Shown: positions 8,121-18,127 of the stretch, in pieces
Layout of the letters: every line of letters begins with the position of its first letter
Numbering within the stretch: the stretch's first letter is position 1
Source of the DNA: Chitinophagaceae bacterium
GTDB taxonomy: Bacteria; Bacteroidota; Bacteroidia; Chitinophagales; Chitinophagaceae
Assembly (NCBI GenBank): GCA_016702745.1
Contig: JADJDJ010000002.1
Coordinates: forward strand, 496,001-560,000
Direction: 5' to 3'
DNA length: 64,000 nucleotides
Program-made: the position numbers and the translations under genes
Notes under the pieces: model-generated
What the model saw: the letters and a program-made list of their open reading frames with translations, nothing else
Told to the model about the DNA's origin: nothing
Databases searched by the model: none

Positions 8121-11100
8121 TTATAAGCTCCAATCAAAACGCTGGGTCTCACTTCTAAAAGTAGGTTTTTGTAAGCCATTGGTCAGTTCCGGCACCAATT
8201 TCAGTACTGTATTTTTCAGATCTGAAATACTGACCGTTTTATTTTTCCTGAGAAGCTCTAATAATACAAAGCTGAAAACGCCATTCTTTAAATCACCGCG
8301 TTCCTGGGCAAACTGGGTTCCTCCTGCGGCTGAAATGACCGTGGCTCCTGTACTCCGGCCTACGTTTACAAATAACTCCTGCATCAGCTCAAAACTGTTT
8401 TTCATGCCAAGACTGCTGCCGGAAGTCAACCTGGGTTTACCTCCCCTGGTACCCTTGACTTGTAATGAATCCGTTGCTGTTTCATAACGGGTAATCTCTT
8501 CTTTGTCTACTTCTCCGCTGTGACAGGCATCGATCAGCATTAGTTTTTTCCTGGCCCGGATTCCATCCAGCAGGCTTTCCAGCTCTTCATAAGGCAATCC
8601 GTTTTCTTCCGGTTTACTGAAATTAACCGTATGTGTAGAGAGATAGTAGTCGAAGTCGCTACTCAGCAATCCATGACCGGAATAAGCAATGATTACTTTA
8701 TCTTCTTCTGTTGTACCCGCTAATCGCTGTTTCAGGCTGAGTATATTAGCCCGGGTAACCTGCTCATCAAACAATGTATCAATGATGGCGCCTTTAGCTG
8801 CAAAATGCTGGCTGAGATCGCGGATATCCTTGACACTCCAGGAAAGATTATTCTTACTGTCTGCAAAGCGATTGATTCCAATGCCTATAAAATAGGTGTT
8901 GGACTTCACCGGCTTTTCGGGATTGTATTTTATATACAGGGGCTGGCGGTAGCTTTCAATACCGTTGATATCTGTTACGGAGGTTTCAATTTGGTTTTCA
9001 CCTGCAGATAATAGAACTGTGATGGTTGTGTCTATGGTTTTACTGTTCTTCTTTCGAAGACTTATTCCCTTTTGACCATATAGCGGTACTTCATTGATCC
9101 AGATATTGAAGCGGTCGAGAGCCTCATTACTTAATCCATTCACCTGCAGTCTTAGCTCCCTGTAATTTTGCTCGTTGGCCAAGACCCTCCTATTCCTGAA
9201 ATCCACCTTCGGAATACTGAGCCCCTTCCGGAAAGTACTTGTGTCGAAATTCAACCTCCTGATCCTTTTATAATATGCCTGATGGTAGGATCGGATCAAT
9301 GCCGTATCATTACAGCCAACGGATTCAAGAACTTTGTCCGGGCGATTGTATCTGATATCAAGCTGATCAAGAGTGATTATTTTAAGATCATCCGTGACAT
9401 AGTGTAAGGATGAAGAGTTGTTCTTTGAACACATATAATACCCTGAACTAAGATAAGTTACCACATCAGTGCTGTCGATCAAGTAGATACTGCAAACCTC
9501 TTTGCCCGTTTTAATATCCCATAGCTTGAGGGTCTTGTCAAATGAATTAGTAAGGATCAGTTGATCTCTCCGGGCAAAGCCCGCACTCTTTAATGAATTC
9601 GCATGACCGGTAAATACCTTAGTAGGCTTAGCCGACTTTACATCCCAAAGCAGGGCAGCCTCATCCCAGGATGAAGTTAACACCTGGTTTTGATCATTGC
9701 TGAATTCAGCAGAAACGACCCAGCCAACATGCCCGCTGAAAGTTTTTAAGATCTTGCCATTGGAAGCATCCCATAGTAAAGCAGTATTGTCGTAGGAAGA
9801 AGATAATATTTGTTTTGAGTCCTTGCTAAAGCTAATTGAACTTATGTCATTCACATGGCCTGTAAGATAGCGGATCCATTTCCCAGTTTTTCCCTCCCTG
9901 AGTTCTGCATTCGTATATTCTTTCATATCCGTTTTGCGATAGTACGTTATTGCAATCAATGTCTCATCCGGACTCAGCACAGCAAGCATTGGCACTTCGC
10001 CAATATCCGTTATAAATAGTATTGGCTTGGACTGTTTGATATCCCAGACTATAACTGACTTATCTTTTGATGTACTTATTATCCTCTGACCAGTTAAGCT
10101 GAGTATTGCGCTGCTGATAGTATTTGTATGACCGTTCAAAGTGGTAACTAATTTTGCTTTCTGGAGGTCCCATACCAGTAGCGCATTACTGCTGTTTGTT
10201 GTCAATACAATATTTTGTGTGATATCAAAAGACAAAATCCTGCTTGCTGAACCTTGAACGTAACGTTTTAGAACAGTAGAATTTGACCAGATGGATACTA
10301 CCCGGAGCGTTGAGCTGTCTTTGCGTGCATACAACTTCTCAACTTTATTATCTAGTGTCGCCATCTCTGAAAAGGCCAATCGTGCTCTGAGTTTGCTTAT
10401 CGTCGAGTACCTTTCCATATCCCAGATTTCACCAATGTAGCCATCTTCAGGTTCGAATCCAAAGAACAAGCGGTTATGTTCATTGTCAGGAATAAGTATA
10501 CTCCCGCTTTCAAAAGGAACAGCCTCTGTACTATGTATATTCCGAAACTCTCGGGAATCAAGGATTACTAATCTGCCTGATTCCATTGCAACTACCATTT
10601 TGTTGTCTTTTGACCAGATCGCATCCTCGATAGGCCCATATTTCAAATCAAGGATATGTAAAATTTTCTTCGAGGCCATATCATAAATTACAAGCGTACT
10701 ATCTGTTAGTTTGCTTGAAAGGAGACTTCCATCGGGGTTGATTCGTGCAAAATTATCTAGCAACTTTGGGGAAGACTCAAAACTAACTGAGCCTCCGAAA
10801 ATTAAACTCCCTGAAATTTCGCCAGAGTAAGGATCATATAATATTACAGCCGGAAGGTGTGTTGCAATGACAAATTCATCAGTTTTAGGCAGAAAGCAGA
10901 TATCTTTTATTTCATATAGCTTGAGGTGAGAAATTTCTATTCTTTTACGCTTAACGAGATCAATTATAAAGGCGGATTCTTCATAAGTTCTATAACCCAA
11001 CTTGTTGTTATGAAGAGAAAACTCGAATTCTAAAATGCCAGTTATATTTAGCTTCTCCTTATACTGAATTGCGCCTGTTTTGGTGTTCAATAAACTGATC

Positions 11101-11510
11101 AGGCTGTCGGAAGATTCTATTGCAAGAAGTGAAGCATCATTACTGAACTTAGCAATAAGAATTCTCTTTTTTAAGTGAACGGAAGAGAGTTTTTTCATGT
11201 TCCTGGCATCGAAACAAATAAGTTCTCCATAATTTGTAATGAGGAATATCTTTTTCCCATCAATCGAGTATTTGGCTGCAAGAATGGATGATTCTGGCGC
11301 AGTAAACAAAAGCTTTCCAGATGGAACATCCCATAAACGGAAAATTGCTTCGTACCTGTCCGATAAGGTCCATAACGTAGTACCATCTGGAGAAAAAGCC
11401 GCATCAGAAAGACTGCTTTCATGGCCGTCTGGCAGAACAAGCCTTGTTTTTTGACAAAAAGCAATAGGTGCAGTAATTGTCAAAAGAAAAATGAGCATGT
11501 AACCTTTCAT
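8121..11510 (-). CDS. Exported WD40-repeat protein with C-terminal caspase-like (peptidase C14) domain, copy 1
   Basis: 1129 residues. A signal peptide (MKGYMLIFLLTITAP, ending AFC before Gln) leads into about 700 residues of WD40 repeats. The repeats near residues 450-670 are textbook, with GH...WD pairs such as LNGHTN...VVWDI, LTGHVND...LLWDA and FTGHANS...KLWDI. A linker with the family motif RYNRPDKVLE and a beta-sandwich-like segment (LDRFNIWINEVPLYGQKG) follows. The C-terminal caspase fold (about 890-1129) has the catalytic His-946 in YSGHG and Cys-996 in DACHSG. It should be a cysteine endopeptidase acting outside the cytoplasm, with the propeller as a protein-binding platform. It lies 60 bases downstream of uvrB on the same strand. 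The first half is visibly richer in A/T than uvrB. Confidence 0.9.
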   Translation of the reverse strand: MKGYMLIFLLTITAPIAFCQKTRLVLPDGHESSLSDAAFSPDGTTLWTLSDRYEAIFRLWDVPSGKLLFTAPESSILAAKYSIDGKKIFLITNYGELICFDARNMKKLSSVHLKKRILIAKFSNDASLLAIESSDSLISLLNTKTGAIQYKEKLNITGILEFEFSLHNNKLGYRTYEESAFIIDLVKRKRIEISHLKLYEIKDICFLPKTDEFVIATHLPAVILYDPYSGEISGSLIFGGSVSFESSPKLLDNFARINPDGSLLSSKLTDSTLVIYDMASKKILHILDLKYGPIEDAIWSKDNKMVVAMESGRLVILDSREFRNIHSTEAVPFESGSILIPDNEHNRLFFGFEPEDGYIGEIWDMERYSTISKLRARLAFSEMATLDNKVEKLYARKDSSTLRVVSIWSNSTVLKRYVQGSASRILSFDITQNIVLTTNSSNALLVWDLQKAKLVTTLNGHTNTISSAILSLTGQRIISTSKDKSVIVWDIKQSKPILFITDIGEVPMLAVLSPDETLIAITYYRKTDMKEYTNAELREGKTGKWIRYLTGHVNDISSISFSKDSKQILSSSYDNTALLWDASNGKILKTFSGHVGWVVSAEFSNDQNQVLTSSWDEAALLWDVKSAKPTKVFTGHANSLKSAGFARRDQLILTNSFDKTLKLWDIKTGKEVCSIYLIDSTDVVTYLSSGYYMCSKNNSSSLHYVTDDLKIITLDQLDIRYNRPDKVLESVGCNDTALIRSYHQAYYKRIRRLNFDTSTFRKGLSIPKVDFRNRRVLANEQNYRELRLQVNGLSNEALDRFNIWINEVPLYGQKGISLRKKNSKTIDTTITVLLSAGENQIETSVTDINGIESYRQPLYIKYNPEKPVKSNTYFIGIGINRFADSKNNLSWSVKDIRDLSQHFAAKGAIIDTLFDEQVTRANILSLKQRLAGTTEEDKVIIAYSGHGLLSSDFDYYLSTHTVNFSKPEENGLPYEELESLLDGIRARKKLMLIDACHSGEVDKEEITRYETATDSLQVKGTRGGKPRLTSGSSLGMKNSFELMQELFVNVGRSTGATVISAAGGTQFAQERGDLKNGVFSFVLLELLRKNKTVSISDLKNTVLKLVPELTNGLQKPTFRSETQRFDWSL

Positions 11511-11570
11511 GCATTAAATATAAAGACCTGTTTTGAAAAATATATACCCTCGAAAAGGTATTGAACGCAA

Positions 11571-13607
11571 TTACTTCATCCCCTCCAATTCCTTCTGCAT
11601 CCTGAACATCTCATCTCTCAGTCTTGCCGCTTCCATAAAGTCCAGATCTCTCGCCGCTTTTTCCATTTCTTTCTTCGTGCGGCCAATCGCCTTTTCCAAC
11701 TGGGGAATGGTTTTGTATACTTCCTGCTCTTCTGCTGCATGTGTTACCAGTTCCTGGTCGGGTGCCAGGGCGCGACTGTCTTTTAAATCATAACCCTTTA
11801 TATCCAGTACCGAGGTTTGGGCAAATACATCCTGTGTGGTTTTGGAAATGGTTGTTGGCGTAACCCCATGCTCAATATTCCAGGCAATCTGCTTTTCCCT
11901 TCTTCGATTGGTTTCATCAATGGTCTTTTGCATACTGTCCGTCATCTTGTCTGCATAAAAGATCACCCTTCCATCCACATTCCTGGCCGCACGACCTGCT
12001 GTCTGGGTCAGCGATTTTTCATTGCGGAGAAAACCTTCCTTGTCCGCATCCAGGATGGCAACCAGGGATACTTCGGGTAAATCCAATCCCTCTCTTAAAA
12101 GATTTACTCCTACTAATACATCAATGATCCCCAGTCTTAGCTCTCTTAGTATCTCCACCCTGTCCAGGGTATCCACTTCACTATGGATATACTTGGATTT
12201 GATATTGATCTTGTGCAGGTATTTGTCCATTTCCTCAGCCATGCGTTTGGTAAGCGTAGTGACCAGTACACGATCGCCCTTGGTGACTGTTTTATCTATT
12301 TCATCCAGCAGGTCATCAATCTGGTTGACCGATGGACGAATCTCAATTGGCGGATCCAGCAAACCGGTAGGCCGTACCACCTGCTCCACCACCACGCCTC
12401 CGCATTTTTCCAGTTCATAATCATCCGGAGTCGCCGAGACAAAAATGGTCTGATTGGTCAGGGATTCAAATTCATGAAAATTCAGGGGTCGGTTATCGAG
12501 GGCGGAAGGCAGGCGGAACCCATAATCCACCAGGATCAGCTTGCGGCTCCGGTCACCGCCGTACATGCCACTGACCTGCGGAATAGTCTGATGACTTTCA
12601 TCCACCACCAGTAAAAAATCTTTGGGAAAGTAATCCAACAAACAGAATGGACGGGTACCGGGCTTCCGGCGATCAAAGAATCGTGAATAGTTTTCTATGC
12701 CATTGCAATATCCGAGTTCACGGATCATTTCAATATCATAGTTTACCCTTTCTGTCAACCGCTGTGCTTCAATATATTTCTGCTGCGTTTTAAAATATTC
12801 CGCCTGTGCATTCACTTCATCCTGTATCTCATAAAGCACCTGTTGCAGGATATCCTTGGGTGCCACATAGAGATTGGCCGGAAAGATCGCGGCATTATCC
12901 ATCAAAGCGATTCTTTTACCGGTCACCACATCAATGCTTTCTATTTCTTCAATTTCATCTCCAAAAAAACTGACGCGGTAGCCATAGTCCACATAGGGCA
13001 GGTTGATATCCACTGTATCTCCTTTCACACGGAAAGTACCACGGTTGAATTCAATGGTGGTGCGGTTGTATAAGCCATTCACGAGGGCATGTAAAAATCC
13101 CTGGCGGGAAATGGTTTGTCCTTTATTAATCCGGATAATCCCGTTTTCATAATCAGTGGGGTTACCCATACCATAAATACAACTGACCGATGCCACAACA
13201 ATGATATCTCTGCGGCCACTCAGTAAACTTGATGTAGCGCGTAAACGAAGCTTATCCAGTTCATCATTTATGCTCAGGTCTTTTTCAATATATACATCAG
13301 TTACCGGGAGATAGGCTTCGGGCTGGTAATAATCATAATAAGATACAAAGTACTCCACAGCATTTTCAGGAAAGAACTGTCTGAATTCACCGTATAGCTG
13401 TGCGACGAGGGTTTTATTATGTGTGATCACCAGGGTGGGGCGCTGGGTATTCTGGATCACATTGGCAATGGTGAATGTCTTGCCACTGCCGGTAACACCC
13501 AGCAGGGTCTGGTATCTTTCTCCATCGTTTACGCCTTCGGTTAACTGACGAATGGCATCCGGTTGATCACCGGCCGCTGAATAAGGAGAATGAAGGGTAA
13601 AAGCCAT
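11571..13607 (-). CDS. uvrB: Excinuclease ABC subunit B
   Basis: 678 residues, the usual length. Walker A GVTGSGKT is near residue 37. The damage-verifying beta-hairpin region (YYDYYQPEAY) is near 92. Helicase motifs DESHQT, SATP and TLTKRMAEE, and the Arg-finger region QTAGRAARN, are all present. The C-terminal UVR motif (MEKAARDLDFMEAARLRDEM, about 650-670) contacts UvrC. It works with UvrA and UvrC in nucleotide excision repair; neither is in this window. It starts 32 bases after the TPR gene and is followed by WD40-caspase 1. Confidence 0.97.
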   Translation of the reverse strand: MAFTLHSPYSAAGDQPDAIRQLTEGVNDGERYQTLLGVTGSGKTFTIANVIQNTQRPTLVITHNKTLVAQLYGEFRQFFPENAVEYFVSYYDYYQPEAYLPVTDVYIEKDLSINDELDKLRLRATSSLLSGRRDIIVVASVSCIYGMGNPTDYENGIIRINKGQTISRQGFLHALVNGLYNRTTIEFNRGTFRVKGDTVDINLPYVDYGYRVSFFGDEIEEIESIDVVTGKRIALMDNAAIFPANLYVAPKDILQQVLYEIQDEVNAQAEYFKTQQKYIEAQRLTERVNYDIEMIRELGYCNGIENYSRFFDRRKPGTRPFCLLDYFPKDFLLVVDESHQTIPQVSGMYGGDRSRKLILVDYGFRLPSALDNRPLNFHEFESLTNQTIFVSATPDDYELEKCGGVVVEQVVRPTGLLDPPIEIRPSVNQIDDLLDEIDKTVTKGDRVLVTTLTKRMAEEMDKYLHKINIKSKYIHSEVDTLDRVEILRELRLGIIDVLVGVNLLREGLDLPEVSLVAILDADKEGFLRNEKSLTQTAGRAARNVDGRVIFYADKMTDSMQKTIDETNRRREKQIAWNIEHGVTPTTISKTTQDVFAQTSVLDIKGYDLKDSRALAPDQELVTHAAEEQEVYKTIPQLEKAIGRTKKEMEKAARDLDFMEAARLRDEMFRMQKELEGMK

Positions 13608-13639
13608 ACTGCAAAATACTGAACAAAGCGCAGCCGGAC

Positions 13640-15073
13640 TTATTCTTTGAATGATTTATACAGGGGATCGTTCTTCATGGCTTCTTCCCTGGTTTTATCC
13701 AGTCCGTTCAGTATCGCTGTATAATCTTCTTTAAAAAAATGTTGCGGTTCGGTCACACCCAGTTTTTGCAAACTATACAGGTACCAGACCAGCAGGCTCT
13801 GTCCCTTGAATTTTTCTTCCGGAAAAATAATCATGAGATACCAGTACAGATGGGCAGCGAATGAATAGGCCGATAGGTCAAGGGCAATATCAGCGTAGGT
13901 AAAGAGGTCTTCTTTTAGTTTGCTGCTCTCCCGGAACAGTTCCTTGATTTGTAAATGACGGAACAAAAGAAAAGCTTCCCGGCCATTACTGGCTCCACCA
14001 CCCATTGGGTAGAGCGGATCGGCAGCATAAACGGCGGATTGGTGTTTGCTCCAGACTGCAGCAGACTGGTCTTTTGCTTTGTTTCCTTTTTCCAGGTAAG
14101 TGCTGGAGAAATACAATTCATAACGGGCCCAGGCGGAATTCGGATAAGCCGCCAGTATCGTATTGTATTGTTTAATGGCTTCAGCATATTTGCCGTCATC
14201 ATGCAGGCGGATGCCTTCCCGGATCAGACTATCATGGCACTGGTAAAAAAGATCCAGATTCCGGTTCAGGTCCATCAGGTAATGCGAAGCCAGGCTTTCT
14301 TTATCTGCAAAGCGGAAAAGCATACCCAGGTAACGGCGGGCCAGATCAAATTCATCATTGGCCACATGCATGAGTACTTTTGAGAGCGGGATGATCAGGT
14401 TCCCTTTATTCATTTCCATTACACCTCTCCAGTAGAGCGGATCTTTTTCGGTAACAGTAGCAGCCTGCTGATTCAGAAAATTCTTTTGTTCCAGCATTTT
14501 GCCCGTAGCCTGTACACCGGGGAATTGTGCATCCACATTTTTGGTGAAATGAGCTAATACCGGAATTACTTCCTGCAGGGCCCAGTTGCGGATGGTTTCT
14601 TTTCGTTGCAGCAGGGTTTGGGTACTGAGTTTCTTTTTCATTTGCTCGGCTGCACCGCTGATTTCAGGAGAAAAAGTTTCTGGCGCATTACATCCTTCAT
14701 TGAATTTGAACGTGAGCATTAATTCAAAGGAAGCAAAATTGGCTACCGGACTGTTGATGGGTTGTAAGACGGTACCGACCTGTTCCAGCAGGGTATTATT
14801 TTCGGGACATACACTGAGCTGGTATTTGCATTTGCGATCCTTTGTCCAGCTGGCGATGATCTTTACCACACTATTCGTTTTCTCCGTTTTCATCAGATTG
14901 GCCATGGCACCTTGCACTTCTTTCACCCAGTTCAGCATGGCGTCTTTACTAAAGTTTTCACCGGCGATTACTTCTGAACTCAGAAAGACAATCACGGTTC
15001 TTTTCGCCATATCTGGTTCCTGTGCTTCTATGCGGGTAGCAAATAGAAGAAGGATCAGGAGTATTTTTTTCAT
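13640..15073 (-). CDS. Exported TPR-containing protein, function unknown
   Basis: 477 residues. A signal peptide (MKKILLILLLFATRIEA, then Gln) marks it as periplasmic or surface-exposed. The middle contains a clear tetratricopeptide unit (about 285-325: IRLHDDGKYAEAIKQYNTILAAYPNSAWARYEL), with helical, TPR-like sequence around it. No enzyme motif is visible. It precedes uvrB by 32 bases on the same strand, which suggests cotranscription but not necessarily shared function. I do not recognise a named family. Confidence 0.7.
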   Translation of the reverse strand: MKKILLILLLFATRIEAQEPDMAKRTVIVFLSSEVIAGENFSKDAMLNWVKEVQGAMANLMKTEKTNSVVKIIASWTKDRKCKYQLSVCPENNTLLEQVGTVLQPINSPVANFASFELMLTFKFNEGCNAPETFSPEISGAAEQMKKKLSTQTLLQRKETIRNWALQEVIPVLAHFTKNVDAQFPGVQATGKMLEQKNFLNQQAATVTEKDPLYWRGVMEMNKGNLIIPLSKVLMHVANDEFDLARRYLGMLFRFADKESLASHYLMDLNRNLDLFYQCHDSLIREGIRLHDDGKYAEAIKQYNTILAAYPNSAWARYELYFSSTYLEKGNKAKDQSAAVWSKHQSAVYAADPLYPMGGGASNGREAFLLFRHLQIKELFRESSKLKEDLFTYADIALDLSAYSFAAHLYWYLMIIFPEEKFKGQSLLVWYLYSLQKLGVTEPQHFFKEDYTAILNGLDKTREEAMKNDPLYKSFKE

Positions 15074-15171
15074 GTATGCCGGTGCTTTGATAAAAGGTAC
15101 GCAAATATGCAGGATTCAATGGAACAGGGGGAGGGTTCCCGAAACTTTAAGAAAATAACAGGAACTGGCAG

Positions 15172-15203
15172 GCAAAAAAATACCCGGCCAAGGGACCGGG
15201 CAT
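15172..15203 (-). terminator. Intrinsic terminator downstream of yceI-like gene
   Basis: On the minus strand, a GCCCGGTCC...GGCCGGGT-type hairpin is followed by TATTTTTTT. It lies 24 bases after the YceI stop codon. Confidence 0.75.
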
Positions 15204-15226
15204 TCTTATATCATCTAAAGAGTTGA

Positions 15227-15769
15227 TCAGAACTGAGCTGAAACAGTAACAATGGGTTCTTTAGCCACTTTACCGCCATCGATTGGCTGTCCGGTGATTC
15301 CAAAATCTTCCAGTTTGATTTTCAGTTCGGCGCTAACCGTTACTTTTCCACCAGCCACAGTAGCAGTACCGTTTGCTTCAACTGGTTTGCTTACACCTTT
15401 GATGGTCATGGTACCCGTTACTTTGGTTTTGTACACACCATCTTTGTTCAGTTTCACTTTGTTTACTTTATCAATTTTACCGGTATAAGTAAACTTGGGG
15501 AACTGATCAGAATTCATCCAGTTAGCAGCATTAAAGTGTTCCTGGATCTTCGGATTGGAAAAATTGAAATTTTTCACGCTGGCTTCAAAAGCCACATCAC
15601 CTGTGGTGAAATCCACAGAACCGATTACAGTTTTATTTTCTGCCTTGGGTAATGCATCTTTAGGAGTAGTGGCATCAAATGCTACAGTTGCGGATGTAGT
15701 GGTTTTCTTTTGGGCAAATACAGCACCTGCTGCGAATACCATTGCAAGAACGAGTGTTGATTTTTTCAT
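15227..15769 (-). CDS. YceI-family periplasmic lipid-binding-like protein
   Basis: 180 residues from the ATG at 15769. An in-frame start at 15790 would put seven polar residues in front of the signal peptide and is less likely. Signal peptide MKKSTLVLAMVFAAGAVFA precedes Gln. The mature part has the YceI lipocalin-like beta-barrel pattern (NKTVIGSVDFTTGDVAFEAS; HFNAANWMNSDQFPKFTY; VTGTMTIKGVSKPVE). Related proteins bind polyisoprenoids in a periplasmic barrel. The gene follows the OB-fold membrane protein by 38 bases, and the pair sits behind a palindrome that also precedes the NTF2-like/MarR locus 22 kb away. Confidence 0.85.
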   Translation of the reverse strand: MKKSTLVLAMVFAAGAVFAQKKTTTSATVAFDATTPKDALPKAENKTVIGSVDFTTGDVAFEASVKNFNFSNPKIQEHFNAANWMNSDQFPKFTYTGKIDKVNKVKLNKDGVYKTKVTGTMTIKGVSKPVEANGTATVAGGKVTVSAELKIKLEDFGITGQPIDGGKVAKEPIVTVSAQF

Positions 15770-15807
15770 GTGTCTTTTTTTGTTTGTCACCCTGTATTGT
15801 TGAAGGG

Positions 15808-16713
15808 TTATTTTTTGTTTAAGGTTGAACGTTTGAAATCAATGGAACTGGAATCCAGAATCATACTATAAGAACTGCCGCTGCAGGATCCTTTGACGGA
15901 AATGGGATCACCGGGTTTGATCAGTTGGGTTTTGGCATAATCCTTTTTATCCAGTGAGAAGTTGATAAAGTATTTGGAGCTGTCAGTGAATTTGATGTTC
16001 ACGGTTGAGTCGGCCAATGTTTCCACCTGTGCCACCTGTCCATCTACTGCAATGATTTTTTCCCTGTACTTGCGATTGGCTGCGGTATCATTGGCAGCAA
16101 ACTCACGGATCAGAGCAGGAGCGGTTATCGTATAATCTGCTTTGACGGTATCGGTATCAGCAAATGTTTCTCCCCAAACTTTTTTCTCGATGATCATAAA
16201 ACCCAGAAAGGCAAAAACCGGGCCTGCCACCAGGAAGAGCAGTCGAAGTGGCCATTTACCGGCAGGTGTTGCTGTTAAAATTAATCCGGCTGCGAAAAGC
16301 ACAGCGAGATAGGCCGGGATTTGTAACATGCTAAAGGGACTTTTGCCCACACCCAGATCAATCAGGGTTTTGCTGAAAAGGAAATAGATGGCTACCATCG
16401 AAAGGGTCAGGGCACCTGTAATAAAGGAGGTCCAGATAGTACTATTTTGCTGCCAGACCAGGTACCCAGTAACTACTGCCAGAACGGGGATCAGCCAGAA
16501 AATATAGAAACTGAAATTGATTTGGGGAAAGGGGTTGGCCAGGTTGAATTTTGTTGCAGAAACCTTGAAAAACTGCCCCGATGGCAGGTGATAACCGCTG
16601 ATCAGGCTATCCTTCCAGGCCGCCCAGGGCAGGAAGAAGACGATCAGCAATCCTGCCGATGAGATCAGCTGCAGCCATTGGCCGGCCTTTGGGGATGTGT
16701 GGGTTTTTGTCAT
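15808..16713 (-). CDS. Membrane protein with C-terminal OB-fold (tRNA_anti-like) domain
   Basis: 301 residues. About five hydrophobic segments lie between residues 15 and 185 (for example LISSAGLLIVFFLPWAAW and FYIFWLIPVLAVVTGYLVW). A soluble C-terminal domain (about 195-301) carries the pattern TAPALIREFAANDTAANRKY, then KIIAVDGQVAQV and a GDPISVKGSCSG motif. This is the OB-fold 'tRNA_anti-like' domain common in Bacteroidota exported proteins. What it binds is unknown. It is followed by yceI, and the two are probably one operon controlled at the upstream palindrome. Confidence 0.7.
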   Translation of the reverse strand: MTKTHTSPKAGQWLQLISSAGLLIVFFLPWAAWKDSLISGYHLPSGQFFKVSATKFNLANPFPQINFSFYIFWLIPVLAVVTGYLVWQQNSTIWTSFITGALTLSMVAIYFLFSKTLIDLGVGKSPFSMLQIPAYLAVLFAAGLILTATPAGKWPLRLLFLVAGPVFAFLGFMIIEKKVWGETFADTDTVKADYTITAPALIREFAANDTAANRKYREKIIAVDGQVAQVETLADSTVNIKFTDSSKYFINFSLDKKDYAKTQLIKPGDPISVKGSCSGSSYSMILDSSSIDFKRSTLNKK

Positions 16714-16766
16714 GCTTAGTCAAAACGGAAAAACAACCGGTTTGGTTGCAGCCGTCCACAAATATA

Positions 16767-16782
16767 CAATGTTTAAACATTG
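16767..16782. promoter_or_regulatory. Perfect 16-bp palindrome, candidate MarR operator
   Basis: CAATGTTTAAACATTG is a perfect inverted repeat 54 bp upstream of the OB-fold protein start. The extended half ACATTGAAT recurs in front of the NTF2-like/MarR locus (38872-38917). Length and symmetry fit a winged-helix dimer such as MarR. Assignment to the MarR protein in this window is inference. Confidence 0.55.
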
Positions 16783-16816
16783 AATTGAAATATTACTGTA
16801 AAATATTTGTGAAGAA

Positions 16817-16853
16817 TAAAAAACCCCGGCACAGCTTTCGCTGGTTGCCGGGG
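16817..16853 (-). terminator. recA intrinsic terminator
   Basis: On the minus strand, CCCCGGCA pairs with TGCCGGGG, with an inner CAGC-GAAA-GCTG hairpin (GNRA-type tetraloop) and a T6 run. It lies about 75 bases after the recA stop codon. Confidence 0.85.
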
Positions 16854-16926
16854 GTCGCACTGACTAACCCATCTTCACAATCGTGCTGTTTTCACAAAAA
16901 GCTTGAAAAGGTTGATACTGAGGGGA

Positions 16927-17958
16927 TCAGCTTGCCTGCATTTCTTTGATCTTCTCCCTGATCTTACCCTCTATTTCTTTGGCCAGTTCGGGATTATCGA
17001 CCATCAGTTGTTTGACTGAATCGCGTCCCTGGCCGAGTTTATCACTATTATAGCTATACCAGCTGCCGCTTTTCTGGATAATACCCAGTTCGGTACCCAT
17101 ATCGATTATTTCCCCGTTTTTGGAGATGCCTTCGCCGAAAATGATATCGAATTCAGCGGCGCGGAAAGGAGGAGCTACTTTGTTCTTCACCACTTTCACT
17201 TTTACGTGGTTACCGATGGCTTCATCGCCGTCTTTTACCTGGGTCTGGCGGCGGATATCCAGTCGCACGGAAGCATAGAACTTCAGCGCATTACCGCCGG
17301 TGGTGGTTTCGGGGTTACCGAACATCACTCCGATTTTTTCGCGGAGCTGGTTGATGAAAATACAAATGGTATTTGTCTTGGAGATCGTGGCGGTGAGCTT
17401 ACGGAGGGCCTGGCTCATCAAACGGGCATGGAGTCCCATTTTGCTATCGCCCATTTCTCCTTCCAGTTCACTTTTTGGAACCAGGGCGGCCACGGAGTCG
17501 ATCACGACTACATCCAGGGCGCCGGAGAGGATCAGGCGGTCGGCGATTTCGAGGGCCTGTTCGCCATAATCGGGTTGTGAGATCAGGAGATTGTCTACAT
17601 CTACCCCCAGTTTTTTAGCATAGCTGCTGTCGAATGCGTGTTCTGCATCGATAAAGGCACACATACCGCCTTTCTTTTGTGCTTCTGCGATAACGTGGGT
17701 AGCGATGGTGGTTTTACCGGAGGATTCCGGCCCGTATATTTCTACAATCCTGCCGCGGGGCAGTCCGCCGATACCGAGGGCCACATCGAGGCCGATGCTA
17801 CCGGTGGAGATGACTTCCTGTTCTGTTTCAGCTTTTTCGCCCAGCAGCATCACGCTGCCTTTGCCATAGTCCTTTTCAAGCTTGTCCATGGTCAGTTTAA
17901 GGGCCTTGAGTTTTTCGTTGTTCGTGCTCATGTCGTGGGTTTTTTCAGTTTTTGCCAT
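16927..17958 (-). CDS. recA: Recombinase A
   Basis: 343 residues from the ATG at 17958 (MAKTEKTHDMSTNNEKLKAL). An upstream in-frame ATG at 17994 lies almost on the predicted transcription start, and an internal ATG at 17931 is also possible. The RecA core is complete: Walker A GPESSGKTT; Walker B-type VVVIDSVAALVP; loop L2 with REKIGVMFGNPETTTGGNALKF; and the conserved KVVKNKVAPPFR. It promotes strand exchange and induces the SOS response where LexA is present. It is monocistronic and divergent from WD40-caspase 2. I see no obvious LexA-type box in the 130-bp shared upstream region. Confidence 0.97.
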   Translation of the reverse strand: MAKTEKTHDMSTNNEKLKALKLTMDKLEKDYGKGSVMLLGEKAETEQEVISTGSIGLDVALGIGGLPRGRIVEIYGPESSGKTTIATHVIAEAQKKGGMCAFIDAEHAFDSSYAKKLGVDVDNLLISQPDYGEQALEIADRLILSGALDVVVIDSVAALVPKSELEGEMGDSKMGLHARLMSQALRKLTATISKTNTICIFINQLREKIGVMFGNPETTTGGNALKFYASVRLDIRRQTQVKDGDEAIGNHVKVKVVKNKVAPPFRAAEFDIIFGEGISKNGEIIDMGTELGIIQKSGSWYSYNSDKLGQGRDSVKQLMVDNPELAKEIEGKIREKIKEMQAS

Positions 17959-18010
17959 GCGTTTAAAGTTTGTTTGCGTACTGTAATCCCGCATTATTGC
18001 GGAACGGAAC

Positions 18011-18018
18011 CAAAACTA
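18011..18018 (-). promoter_or_regulatory. Candidate recA promoter (-7 box TAGTTTTG)
   Basis: Read on the minus strand, TAGTTTTG matches the Bacteroidota TAnnTTTG -7 element. A TTTC lies 16 bases further upstream as a weak -33 partner. It predicts a start site near 18004, in favour of translation from 17958. Confidence 0.4.
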
Positions 18019-18127
18019 AAACATTTAGTAATACGAAACTAATTTTTTGGGGATAATTTTTTTGCCCCCTTAAAATTTACCCCGCGTTGGGTATTCCGCT
18101 TTGGGGGTAAAGGTGTACTTTTTGCGA

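Noticed and set aside
17995..18127. LexA/SOS box between recA and WD40-caspase 2
   Set aside because: I could not find a convincing palindromic site in this gap by eye.
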